Source of the DNA: Pseudomonas fluorescens
GTDB lineage: Bacteria > Pseudomonadota > Gammaproteobacteria > Pseudomonadales > Pseudomonadaceae
NCBI RefSeq assembly: GCF_002022275.1
Contig: NZ_MSDF01000016.1
Coordinates: forward strand, 2,301-66,300
Direction of reading: 5' to 3'
Length of the DNA: 64,000 nt
In this document: piece after piece, positions 56,001 through 63,919 of the stretch
How positions within the stretch are numbered: position 1 is the first letter of the stretch
How the letters are laid out: the number at the start of each line of letters is the position of its first letter
Notes under the pieces: generated by a model
Database searches by the model: none
Told to the model about the DNA's origin: nothing
The model's input: only the letters and a program-made list of their open reading frames with translations
Program-made: the position numbers and the translations under genes

Positions 56001-59000
56001 GTCCGGTCAATTGCAGCACGCAGGCCTGGGCCTGTTCCACCTCAACACCGCCAGCCTCACCGGCGGCCAGGGCACCATCAATGGCATGGGCAGCGCCGAC
56101 TGGGCATTCGGCAACGTCGATGGCCTGGGGCGTGTGCAACTCAATGAAGTACTCACGTACAAAAGCGCCCAGGGCCTGACCCTCAAGGCGGGCGACCGCA
56201 TGGCCAGCGGCAAGGGCCTGATCCTCGACGTGGCCAGCCTGAACAACGGCGGCGAACTGCTCAGCGACGGTGATCTGAACATCACCACCGGCGACATGAC
56301 CAACAGCGGCCGTGTGTCGGCCCTGCAAACGCTGGCGGTGGCGGCGAATAACCTCAGCCAGAACGGTGGGCGGCTCGCGGGCGTGAACACCCAGCTCAAA
56401 CTGGGCGGCACCCTGGATAACCTCGGCTTCCTCACCGCGCGTCAGCAGTTGGATATCGCCGCAGCGCAAATCGACAACCGTGGCACCCTCGGCGCCCAAG
56501 GCGCGGTGAACCTTACCGCCGTCAACGGCATCACCAACGCGGCCGACTCGCTGGTGTTCAGCGGCGGCGATATGACCCTGCGCGCCAATGGTTTCAGCAA
56601 CCTCTATGGCGACGTCTACAGCAAAGGCAACTTGAGTTTTGCAGCGGTGGATGGCGGCAAAGCGGTGCTGTTCAGCAACCGCTCCGGCACCGTGGAAAGC
56701 GAAGGCTCCATCGGCATCAATGCAGGCTTTATCGAAAACGCCAAAGACGCATTCGAACTCGGGCAGACGCTGACCACCGGCAGCCTGAGTTGGATCTGTC
56801 ACCAGCACTGCGGCGAGAGCGACAACTGGGAGCGTGGCGAGATCACGATCTACGAGACGTACCTTGAGGCGGCGACCAAGGATTCGGTAGCGGCGCGCCT
56901 GGTGGCTGGCAAAAACATGCTGGTGCAAGGCGACAATGTGCAGAATCGCTACAGCCTCATGGCCGCCAATGGCGACCTGAGTATCACCGCCGGTGACCTG
57001 CTGAACCAGGGCGCCGCGACGCGCACGGGGCAGCGCACGCTTGTTGTCAGCACGCCAGGTCACGTTTCCGACGATTTGTTTGAAAGCATGCAATATATCG
57101 ACGTTCCCGCGTTCAATGCGGCCACGGCGGCTGGGCATTTCGACAAGGCGCGTTTCGAAGAACTGAAAAACCGCTCACCCAATAGCTGGCCTTTCGCCCA
57201 ATCAAGCGACGTTACCACCTGGACCGACAACGGCGGCCCAGGCTACGCCGCCACGATTCAAGCGGGCGGCACCGTCAACCTCAACGTCACCCGCACCCTG
57301 CAAAACGGCACGCTGCATAACAACACCCTGGCGCAGTTGACTGGCACCCTGGGCGGCGACCAGACCGGCATCCCCGTGGGCGGCATCAACATCAACCTGA
57401 GCAAACACGCCAACGACCCGAGCGCCCAAGCCGCCGGTAGCGTGTTGCCGGTTGCCAGCGTCGCCCCCGGCGGCGGCTTCGTGCCCGTGGACTACACCGG
57501 CACGCCGTTCGCCGCGGTTGACCCGACCACCTCGCCGTACTTCCAGACGCCCAAGGGCGACTACGGCCTGTTCGTCAAAAACCCGGACCCGACCAGCCAT
57601 TACCTGATCGAGACCAACCCAGAATTTGCCACCGCTTCGGGCTTCTTCAGCTCCGACTACCTGCTCGGCAAACTCGGCTACAACAGCGACAACGCCTGGC
57701 GCCGCCTTGGTGACGGCCAGTACGAAACGCGCCTGATCCGCGACGCCGTCCTCGCGCAAACCGGCCAACGCTTCCTCGCCGGTGGCCTCTACAGTGACGC
57801 CGACCAGTTCCGCTACCTGATGGACAACGGCCTCGCCAGCAAAGACGCCCTGCGCCTGAGCCTCGGCGTGACGCTCACCAGCCAGCAAATCGGCGCCCTG
57901 ACCCACGACATCGTGTGGATGGAAAACCGCGTGGTCGACGGCCAGACCGTCCTCGTGCCGGTGCTCTACCTGGCCCAGGCCGAATCACGCAACGTGCGCG
58001 GCAACAGCCTGATCCAGGGCCGCGACCTCAACCTGGTCACCGGCGGCGACCTGATCAACGTCGGCACCCTGCGCGCCAGCAACAACCTCTCCGCCGTCAG
58101 CAGCGGTAGCATTTACACCGGCGGCCTGATGGAAGCCGGCAACAACCTGAGCCTGCTGGCCCAAGACAGCATCCGCAACGCCATGGCCGGCGAAATTCGC
58201 GGCAACCAGGTCAGCCTCGCCGCCCTCAAAGGCGACATCACCAACGACAACACCGCAATTCAAGTGCGTGACGGCGTCGGCATGCGCACGCTCACCGACG
58301 CCAGCGCCGGCACCATCGTCGCTCGCGAAAACCTTGCCATGGACGCTGGCCGCGACCTCACCAACCGAGGCGCACTCACCGCCGGTAAAGACGCCAACCT
58401 CACCGCCGGCCGCGACCTCAACCTGATCGCTGCCAGTGACACCCGCGTGAAACACGAAACCCGCGACGGCGGCGAAAAATCCACCGTTACCACCGACGTC
58501 AAAAACCTCGCCGCCAGCGTCACGGCGGGTGGCGATATCAACCTGAAGGCCGGGCAGGACGTAAACATCATCGGCAGCACGGCCACGGCCGGCAAAGACC
58601 TGAACATCCAGGCCGGGCGCGACTTCAACGTGGCGTCGGTCAGCGACATGCACAACGTCGACGGCAAGGAAAAGCACGGCAAGAAACGCATCAAGACGGC
58701 GGATGAGCAGACTACCCAAGTGGCCAGCGTGCTGACGGCGGGCGGGGATTTTGTCAGCCAGGCCGGGCGTGACACCACGATAGTGGCGAGCAAGATCAGT
58801 GCGGGGAATGAGGCTTATCTGTATAGCGGGGATAAGTTGAGTTTGTTGGCGGCGCAGGACAGCACTTACACCCTCTACGACATGAAAAAGAAGGGCGGCT
58901 GGGGCGCGAAGGAGACCAAGCGCGATGAGGTGACTCGCGTTACCAACGTTGGCACTGAGATCAAGACGGGGGGTGACTTATCGCTTGTCAGTGGCGGCGA

Positions 59001-61458
59001 CCAGTTGTATCAGCGCGCCAAACTCGACAGCGGTAATGACCTGACGATAGCCAGCGGCGGCGCAGTGACGTTTGAAGCGGTTAAAGACCTGCATCAAGAG
59101 AGCCACGAGAAGAGTAAGAGCGACCTGGCTTGGACGAGCGCCAAGGGTAAGGGTTATACCGACGAGACGTTGCGCCAGAGTGAGCTGAAGGCGCAGGGCG
59201 AATTGGCGATCAAGGCTGTTGATGGGCTGAAGATCGATATCAAGCAGATTGATCAGAACACGGTTAGCCAAACGATTGATGTGATGGTCAAGGCAGATCC
59301 GCAGTTGGCTTGGTTGAAAGAAGCCGAGAAGCGTGGGGATGTGGATTGGCGGCATGTGCAGGAGCTGCATGACTCGTTCAAGTACAGCCACTCGAGCCTG
59401 GGCCAAGGGGCGATGCTGGCGATCATCATAATAGTTACGGCGCTGACTGCGGGAGCCGCGAGTGGAGCGTTGGGAACCGCATTTGCCGGTGCCGGAACCG
59501 CTGGTACCGGAACGGCCATGGCTGCTGGAGGCATCTCGGCCACGACGGGCAGCTTCGTAGCTGCGGGATGGGGCAATGTGATGGCCTCTGCTGCGCTGAC
59601 TTCGGTAGCCAGTAACAGCGCAGTCAGCTTCATCAACAACGGGGGCAATCTGGGTGCAACCCTGAAGGACGTGACCTCCTCAGACAATCTGAAAAGCTAT
59701 GCCGTATCAAGTGTTACAGCTGGCCTGACCTCCTCATATTTCGACGGATGGACGGGTACCACTACCGATACGGTGACCGGCAAAGTTACGGGCCCTGCAC
59801 TCAATACGTGGTCGGGTGTGGGGCAGTTTGCAGGAAACCAGGTCCTGCAAGGCGGCACGTCGACCTTACTCAATAAGGCATTGGGTCAAGGCGGCAGCGC
59901 AGGAGATGCGTTGAAAAACGCGCTGTTCAATACCCTTGCAGCTGCCAGCTTCAATGCAGTTGGTGACTATACGAAGGATGTATACGCCACCGGTACACCA
60001 CAGAAAATCGCTATCCACGCGATGGTGGGTGGGCTTCTTGCCGAGATTACTGGAGGCGACTTCAAAACTGGCGCTTTGGCAGCAGGGGCCAATGAAGCTC
60101 TGGTTGGGCATCTGAATGATTTGGTTAAAGGTGATCAGAACCTTCTAAGCATGAGCTCCCAACTGGTGGGCCTGCTCGCGGCTGCGTCTCAAGCGGACGG
60201 TGATGCCAGTAAGCTAGAGAAGGGCATATGGGTGGCGAAAAACGCCACGCAATACAATCATCAACTTCACAAGTCTCAAACTGATGCGTTGGATGAGCAA
60301 CGTCGGTTCCATCCAGAAAAAGCTGATCGTTTGAACGCAGCGGCTTGCGCTTTGGTTAGTTGCGCAGAGTCGATCCCGACTAACGATCCGTCTTATAAGG
60401 ATTTCAAGGAGCTCCAAGATCGCGGCGCCACTTTTGGTGCGGAGATCGCCTTGCTGGAAGCAACCGGCCAATTTGGCGGGCGTAGTTTTCAGGACTGGAG
60501 CGACGACACGCTCAACGCGCATGGCAAGGCTGTGCAGGTTGTTGGCGCTAGTAAAGATACCGCCCTTGGCCTTACGGGAGGGGCTGCGGCCTATGCGGGA
60601 ATGTTGGTTTCGTCACCCGCATGCGTTGGTATCGTGACATGTGCCGTACCACTTGGGTTGGGAGCCCTGGGCACCACCTCAATGGTCGGAGCTTGGGATT
60701 CCGCCAGCCAGATTACGGCGGACTTCAAGTCCAGCGAGCCCGATAGGGTTGCGGCGTCTTTTTATCCTGAAAGTTTTCCGGGAGAGTCGAGTGCAACGTC
60801 TGATCTAGCGTGGGGGACGGTGAAATCTGCAGCTCAGGCGGCTTTGTTTGGCGGAGCGGGTAAATACTTCAGTGGTCAATTAGCTGGAGAGCTCGCTACT
60901 GTAAACAAGGTGGGTGCAAAAGGGCCAGGTTCTGCTGGTACGGGCACGGCGGCGGTTAGTGATGTTGCAAGTACAACGCCTAAAGCTGGTGTTTTTTGGA
61001 ATAAAACAACAGTTCTAGATAGGACTGTTTATCAACGTAACGACCTCTTTGACCCAGAGGCCGTGTCGACCTGGAGAGTACGAGGTAAAACTGTTCAAGG
61101 CTCAAACCTTGAGAGGATGGGCTCGGGTCGAGCACCAATTGGGTATGATGGGAAATCAGTTGAGTTACATCATCTCTCGCAAACTGAAGTTAATGGATTC
61201 GCTGGCACTCGTGGTTCGCTTGCAGAAGTTGGTTCTGTTTTCCATAGCCAGAATAGCAGTGTTCTTCATGTCCCATCCAATGCCGCTCAAAGCTTTAGGT
61301 ATACTCGTTACAAGGACTCTGCAGAATACAGAAGCCCTACGACTGATTATGTTTCAGTTCCTACGGATTTAAATGCAAAAACATTGACAAAGCAGGCTAA
61401 AGAGTTTAACTCTTATCAGTCGGATTATTGGAAGTTGCGGGCTCGGAGCGGGGAGTAA
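53056..61458 (+). CDS. Two-partner secretion exoprotein with C-terminal LHH nuclease toxin (CdiA-like)
   Basis: Filamentous contact-dependent toxin of 2800 residues. An extended signal region (1-50) leads to the TPS domain with NPNL at 116-119 and NPYG at 156-159, plus a cysteine pair CSGC at 162-165. A long FHA-type repeat region follows, with LNNAQG/LNNQSG-type units, then a DUF637-like pretoxin region (about 2110-2380). The C-terminal toxin (about 2640-2800) has the HNH-type motif ELHHL at 2703-2707 with a downstream histidine-bearing segment (GSVFHSQNSSVLHVP), which matches the LHH nuclease family. The SUKH gene 6 bases later is the likely immunity. ATG 53056 is used. Confidence 0.9.
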   Translation: MDVRHFAFLARQPSAALKPRDSFFGLPKRGLVLILANALFWQPLLAQAEGIVVSAPGTTVGQAGNGVPVVNIATPNGSGLSHNQFKDYNVGPNGVILNNATGAVQNTQLGGYIVGNPNLKGGAASVILNEVNGGSPSQLRGYTEVAGQAAKVIVANPYGVTCSGCGFINTPNVTLTTGKPVLDASGQLQRYQVDGGAVTIDGEGLNASNVDRFEIITRSAKINAQINARELAVIAGRNDVDAKTLAATPRADDGSAKPELAIDSSALGGMYAGAIKLVGTEAGVGVKLDGTLAASGGDIQLDANGHLSMAQTAATGNVKVTAQSVDLTDKVYATGNVQVTSAQALVNQKSIAAGQRIDLSAASVTNAGIIEAGVAPDNSRNASGDLAINTQTVNTTGNLLASRSLAITAAQALTNQGSIIQGKTVSVSTARLTNQGATARLYGEQNLAISAPAVANLGGLIRFGEGQSATLNSASLDNRQGRIEMAGGNLVLVSTDLNNAGGQVVANDLTVYAGNLNNQNGVMVAGALTVNTRDLDNSLKGLIQADNGALNLNVANAFNNSQGFAQASSDLSLNAGSLSSNANGVLSANTGKLTLVTAQQLNNAQGRLQAGQGDIELHAANLNNQSGVIVGQQLLLDVTGGDIDNRAGRVLGDKLDVRASGLDNRDAGLLAGGAQGVSLSLKGPGQLLNAQGRIQSEGLLQLHGESLDNSAGVLLGQSVDLTAQTFTNSNKGALVSDGGDITFNVSDLLTNAGGTLDAGERSILVQALTTLDNRGGTLRGNRLDITAQHLNNDAGQLLAGNQGLSYSGQDVSNRKGLILSGGAHTQLDTGSLDNTGGTVQGDTLTVTANTADNGGGGLMASLVGNLQLTVEALANRGGKLFGKEQVTVSGNTFDNSAGGQLSGKQLNLTSRDTLTNTGGLIEANEGLTLTGGNLDNSAGGQVRALAGANSRLNLSGALNNASGILEFGTHAFSLDAASLNNTSGQLQHAGLGLFHLNTASLTGGQGTINGMGSADWAFGNVDGLGRVQLNEVLTYKSAQGLTLKAGDRMASGKGLILDVASLNNGGELLSDGDLNITTGDMTNSGRVSALQTLAVAANNLSQNGGRLAGVNTQLKLGGTLDNLGFLTARQQLDIAAAQIDNRGTLGAQGAVNLTAVNGITNAADSLVFSGGDMTLRANGFSNLYGDVYSKGNLSFAAVDGGKAVLFSNRSGTVESEGSIGINAGFIENAKDAFELGQTLTTGSLSWICHQHCGESDNWERGEITIYETYLEAATKDSVAARLVAGKNMLVQGDNVQNRYSLMAANGDLSITAGDLLNQGAATRTGQRTLVVSTPGHVSDDLFESMQYIDVPAFNAATAAGHFDKARFEELKNRSPNSWPFAQSSDVTTWTDNGGPGYAATIQAGGTVNLNVTRTLQNGTLHNNTLAQLTGTLGGDQTGIPVGGININLSKHANDPSAQAAGSVLPVASVAPGGGFVPVDYTGTPFAAVDPTTSPYFQTPKGDYGLFVKNPDPTSHYLIETNPEFATASGFFSSDYLLGKLGYNSDNAWRRLGDGQYETRLIRDAVLAQTGQRFLAGGLYSDADQFRYLMDNGLASKDALRLSLGVTLTSQQIGALTHDIVWMENRVVDGQTVLVPVLYLAQAESRNVRGNSLIQGRDLNLVTGGDLINVGTLRASNNLSAVSSGSIYTGGLMEAGNNLSLLAQDSIRNAMAGEIRGNQVSLAALKGDITNDNTAIQVRDGVGMRTLTDASAGTIVARENLAMDAGRDLTNRGALTAGKDANLTAGRDLNLIAASDTRVKHETRDGGEKSTVTTDVKNLAASVTAGGDINLKAGQDVNIIGSTATAGKDLNIQAGRDFNVASVSDMHNVDGKEKHGKKRIKTADEQTTQVASVLTAGGDFVSQAGRDTTIVASKISAGNEAYLYSGDKLSLLAAQDSTYTLYDMKKKGGWGAKETKRDEVTRVTNVGTEIKTGGDLSLVSGGDQLYQRAKLDSGNDLTIASGGAVTFEAVKDLHQESHEKSKSDLAWTSAKGKGYTDETLRQSELKAQGELAIKAVDGLKIDIKQIDQNTVSQTIDVMVKADPQLAWLKEAEKRGDVDWRHVQELHDSFKYSHSSLGQGAMLAIIIIVTALTAGAASGALGTAFAGAGTAGTGTAMAAGGISATTGSFVAAGWGNVMASAALTSVASNSAVSFINNGGNLGATLKDVTSSDNLKSYAVSSVTAGLTSSYFDGWTGTTTDTVTGKVTGPALNTWSGVGQFAGNQVLQGGTSTLLNKALGQGGSAGDALKNALFNTLAAASFNAVGDYTKDVYATGTPQKIAIHAMVGGLLAEITGGDFKTGALAAGANEALVGHLNDLVKGDQNLLSMSSQLVGLLAAASQADGDASKLEKGIWVAKNATQYNHQLHKSQTDALDEQRRFHPEKADRLNAAACALVSCAESIPTNDPSYKDFKELQDRGATFGAEIALLEATGQFGGRSFQDWSDDTLNAHGKAVQVVGASKDTALGLTGGAAAYAGMLVSSPACVGIVTCAVPLGLGALGTTSMVGAWDSASQITADFKSSEPDRVAASFYPESFPGESSATSDLAWGTVKSAAQAALFGGAGKYFSGQLAGELATVNKVGAKGPGSAGTGTAAVSDVASTTPKAGVFWNKTTVLDRTVYQRNDLFDPEAVSTWRVRGKTVQGSNLERMGSGRAPIGYDGKSVELHHLSQTEVNGFAGTRGSLAEVGSVFHSQNSSVLHVPSNAAQSFRYTRYKDSAEYRSPTTDYVSVPTDLNAKTLTKQAKEFNSYQSDYWKLRARSGE

Positions 61459-61464
61459 TTAGAC

Positions 61465-61923
61465 GTGGAATATTCGAGAATAATTAATCTTATTAAAGAG
61501 TCGGATTTCGTTGAGTTCGCTGATTATGGTGACGGGATTGCTGATGAGTGGATTTATAAAGCTGAAACTCGTCTTGGGTTGAAGTTGCCTGATAGCTATA
61601 AATGGTGGCTGAAGTGTTATTCTGGCGGTGAAATATCTGGGGAAGAGATTTATAGTATCTACGAAATGGATTTTGATAGTGTAAGGGGTGGTGATATCGT
61701 TTATATGTCAATCGTTAACGGTCGAAATGGGTTGTGTGGGAAGGAAAGGCTATTTATCTGTGAGCCGCCGGGTGCAGGGGAATCATTTTATTTTGCCACG
61801 GACGATGGTCTTAATGATGGGGAGTATCCTGTTTATAGGCTTGATCTTTCTGATCAAACTTCCAGTTTGTATGCGAAAAACTTTATCGACTTTTTAGAAA
61901 AAAGAATAATTTCTTTCGGTTGA
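61465..61923 (+). CDS. SUKH (SMI1/KNR4) family immunity protein
   Basis: Protein of 152 residues: helical N-terminus MEYSRIINLIKES, then the SUKH core ETRLGLKLPDSYKWWLKCYSGGE and a C-terminal strand-helix end. SUKH proteins are the usual immunity partners of nuclease toxins of two-partner and related systems. It starts at GTG 61465, 6 bases after the toxin stop, with GGGAG about 9 bases upstream. The coding sequence is AT-richer than the genes to the left. Confidence 0.85.
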   Translation: MEYSRIINLIKESDFVEFADYGDGIADEWIYKAETRLGLKLPDSYKWWLKCYSGGEISGEEIYSIYEMDFDSVRGGDIVYMSIVNGRNGLCGKERLFICEPPGAGESFYFATDDGLNDGEYPVYRLDLSDQTSSLYAKNFIDFLEKRIISFG

Positions 61924-61982
61924 GTAATGATTGTGCGTTTAAAAATGGTTGAGAAGGGCTAGGTGCAAAGGACTGCGGCAAA

Positions 61983-62032
61983 GGGGGCAGATTTATTTGA
62001 TTGTCTTTATTTAATTTAAATAAAGCCGTCCC
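61983..62032. repeat. Hairpin repeat 1 of the orphan-cassette array
   Basis: Imperfect inverted repeat: GGGGGCAGATTTATTT (61983-61998) and AAATAAAGCCGTCCC (62018-62032). The core CAGATTTATTT recurs in the hairpins at about 63224 and 63790. The following T-rich stretch could make it a terminator. Confidence 0.7.
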
Positions 62033-62145
62033 TTTTGATAAAATAGAATATAGCAGTAGAGATTTGTTGATAAGCAGTATTATCGATAAGTAAGTGCTGA
62101 CGGAAAAGTGATCGGGCCTTGGATTTTAGATGAAAAGGTATCAGC

Positions 62146-62626
62146 ATGTCGAATGATGTATGTGGGTATGTTTTTCCGCCGCCCAGCCCGGAAGCTTGGA
62201 CGGCTTTAGATAAGTATATTTCAGAAAGCGATCTTGGGATATTCAAAATTAGCAGTTCTGAGTTGTTTGATTATCCATCTTGCTTATTGCCAAGTGAAAA
62301 AAACCTTTGTTTTTTTAATTGGAGATAGACCTGGGTATCCCAATGCCACGTATTTGACGGATTATAATCAGTATGATCCGCTGTATTCGGATATTGGGTT
62401 CCCTAGTGATCCGATAGAAAGAGTTGAAATTCTATTAGCGGCAATTTTTGAAATTATTTCGATTTGCAATTCTAAAAAGATTGTATTTTCAATTTCAGAC
62501 AGTAGTCAAATAGAAACAATTAAGCAGGTTGATATTTCCGAAGCTGCTGATGTTGTTTTATCAGACTTTAAGCGGGTCCAGGCACCTCCGGATACCTTGT
62601 ACGAAGTTTTTATAGGAGTAACGTGA
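62146..62626 (+). pseudogene. Frameshifted small gene (orphan immunity-like cassette)
   Basis: From ATG 62146 (MSNDVCGYVFPPPSPEAWTA) the frame continues to about 62295 and then meets a run of seven A (GAAAAAAACC). Read as is, it ends after 60 residues at LCFFNWR. With one A removed it continues in the other frame as TFVFLIGDRPGYPNATYLTD and on to a stop at 62626, giving 159 residues. The gene is therefore split by one extra base in a homopolymer: a real disruption, slippage, or a sequencing error. I do not recognise the family. No ribosome site problem is seen; the neighbours are hairpin repeats. Confidence 0.7.
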
Positions 62627-62639
62627 GTTGGACAGGGAG

Positions 62640-62700
62640 AAATAGGGGGGCAGACCTTGATTAATGCAAAAGCGTATAGTGATGGTCTGACCCCTATTTT
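62640..62700. repeat. Hairpin repeat 2 of the orphan-cassette array
   Basis: AAATAGGGGGGCAGACC (62640-62656) pairs with GGTCTGACCCCTATTTT (62684-62700), with a loop of about 27 bases. The GGGGxCAGA-type arm ends resemble those of the other hairpins here, but the core differs (CAGACC rather than CAGATTTATTT). Confidence 0.65.
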
Positions 62701-62754
62701 CACTATTTTCAGGTTTGCCGGATCAATCATTCAATCCAAGAAAATAGGTTTGAT

Positions 62755-63153
62755 ATGGACGCTCGGTTAACGTCACTTTGCAAAGAAATGCTGAAGATGA
62801 GCTCTGAACAGGCCGCAGCTTGGCTGATGAGTGAGTATCCTATCGATTCTGGAAATTGGAGTGAGGCGTTGGTACTTCTACCTCACCGATCTTGGAAGAA
62901 GCCCGAACAAAAACTGCTGGCTGATTACTATTTTAAGAATGCCCCTTTTTCAAGCGGTAAAGGATATGAGGCGTTTGCCTCAGTCATGTCGATTAAACTA
63001 ATGATTTTATGTGTCAAGAGCGCTGTGCCAAAGGATCCAGCCAGAAGTAATTTGATGCTCTATTACCTGATTCCGGTACTAGAGCGGTTTGCGAAAAATG
63101 AATCTGATCGAATAGCTATAAATGACTTTGTTTACAATGTTTTAGCAAAGTAA
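62755..63153 (+). CDS. Unrecognised 132-residue protein, candidate orphan immunity
   Basis: Protein of 132 residues starting MDARLTSLCKEMLKMSSEQA, mostly alpha-helical with a hydrophobic middle (SIKLMILCVKSAV) and a helical end (IPVLERFAKNESDRIAINDF). No signal peptide. ATG 62755 has only a weak ribosome site (TAGG). AT-rich and flanked by hairpin repeats like its neighbours. I do not recognise the family; an immunity role is guessed only from its place in the array after the toxin gene. Confidence 0.6.
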   Translation: MDARLTSLCKEMLKMSSEQAAAWLMSEYPIDSGNWSEALVLLPHRSWKKPEQKLLADYYFKNAPFSSGKGYEAFASVMSIKLMILCVKSAVPKDPARSNLMLYYLIPVLERFAKNESDRIAINDFVYNVLAK

Positions 63154-63223
63154 ACAAATAAGAGGCGGTTACGAGTAGTGCTATTTTTTTTGCGCAAAAA
63201 AGAAAGGAGAGATATTTAAGAGG

Positions 63224-63290
63224 AAAAGGGCGCAGATTTATTTAATTGAAGTGTTTTGTTTGATTTCAATAAATCTATCCCCTTTTTTTG
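63224..63290. repeat. Hairpin repeat 3 of the orphan-cassette array
   Basis: AAAAGGGCGCAGATTTATTT on the left and AATAAATCTATCCCCTTTTT on the right form an imperfect inverted repeat. The loop contains AATTGAAGTGTTTTGT, which is closely shared with the hairpin at 63790-63852. The T-run makes a terminator role possible. Confidence 0.75.
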
Positions 63291-63307
63291 ATTTTTGGTA
63301 AATAATT

Positions 63308-63757
63308 ATGAAAAATAAAAAAGTGCTAGAATTATTGATTGATTCCATAATGTCCTCTGATGACTATGAGGGCAATTACGGCTACCGGGTGACTGACGTG
63401 AATGCGGCGTTATGTAACGTCGATGAGTCGGATCGGCAGAATGCCCCCAATGACTATCTGGAGTTTCTCACAGAGTTTGGTTTTGGTGAGCTGGACGCAG
63501 CCTTTCATCTTGATGATGGTCCGGAAAAATATTCGACTCTATGTGGTAGAGAAATAGAAGGTTCTGAGGGTATGTACGTATTCGGCGGGAACTCGAGTGA
63601 CGTACTGTATGCTTTCGACGCAAAGAAAGATTGGCAAATCGTAGAGATTAGTTCTGAGCTAGATGAGGTTGATATTTTGGCATCAAACTTTTCTGATTTT
63701 ATCTTGGAGCGGCTGCATTACATCGTTTCTCTGATAGAACGGCGTGCAGCGCACTGA
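63308..63757 (+). CDS. SMI1/KNR4 (SUKH) family protein, second immunity gene
   Basis: Protein of 149 residues with the SUKH pattern: APNDYLEFLTEFGFGELDAA, then GREIEGSEGMYVFGGNSSDV and YAFDAKKDWQIVEISSE, and a C-terminal helix SDFILERLHYIVSLIERR. It is not accompanied by a toxin gene, so it is an orphan or part of a stockpile of immunities against other strains' toxins. ATG 63308 is preceded by TTTTTGGTAAATAATT, a weak ribosome site. Confidence 0.78.
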   Translation: MKNKKVLELLIDSIMSSDDYEGNYGYRVTDVNAALCNVDESDRQNAPNDYLEFLTEFGFGELDAAFHLDDGPEKYSTLCGREIEGSEGMYVFGGNSSDVLYAFDAKKDWQIVEISSELDEVDILASNFSDFILERLHYIVSLIERRAAH

Positions 63758-63789
63758 TTATTTGTGCCAAGAGAAAAAGTAGTGAGGGG

Positions 63790-63852
63790 AAAAGGGGATA
63801 GATTTATTTGATCGAGGTGTTTTGTGATTTAAATAAATCTGTCCCATTTTTT
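63790..63852. repeat. Hairpin repeat 4 of the orphan-cassette array
   Basis: AAAAGGGGATAGATTTATTT (left) and AAATAAATCTGTCCCATTTT (right) form an almost perfect inverted repeat. The loop GATCGAGGTGTTTTGTG resembles that of the hairpin at 63224. A further half-copy GGACAGATTTAT lies at about 63861-63872. Confidence 0.75.
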
Positions 63853-63919
63853 CCGCGTAAGGACAGATTTATATTCGCTGCATGAATTTCTGCCAAAAAA
63901 TCACTAGGAGTATTAAGTC

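Noticed and set aside
54478..57138. 886-residue minus-strand open frame opposite the two-partner exoprotein
   Set aside because: Low-complexity antisense of the FHA repeats, without start signals; the plus strand carries a clear family gene.
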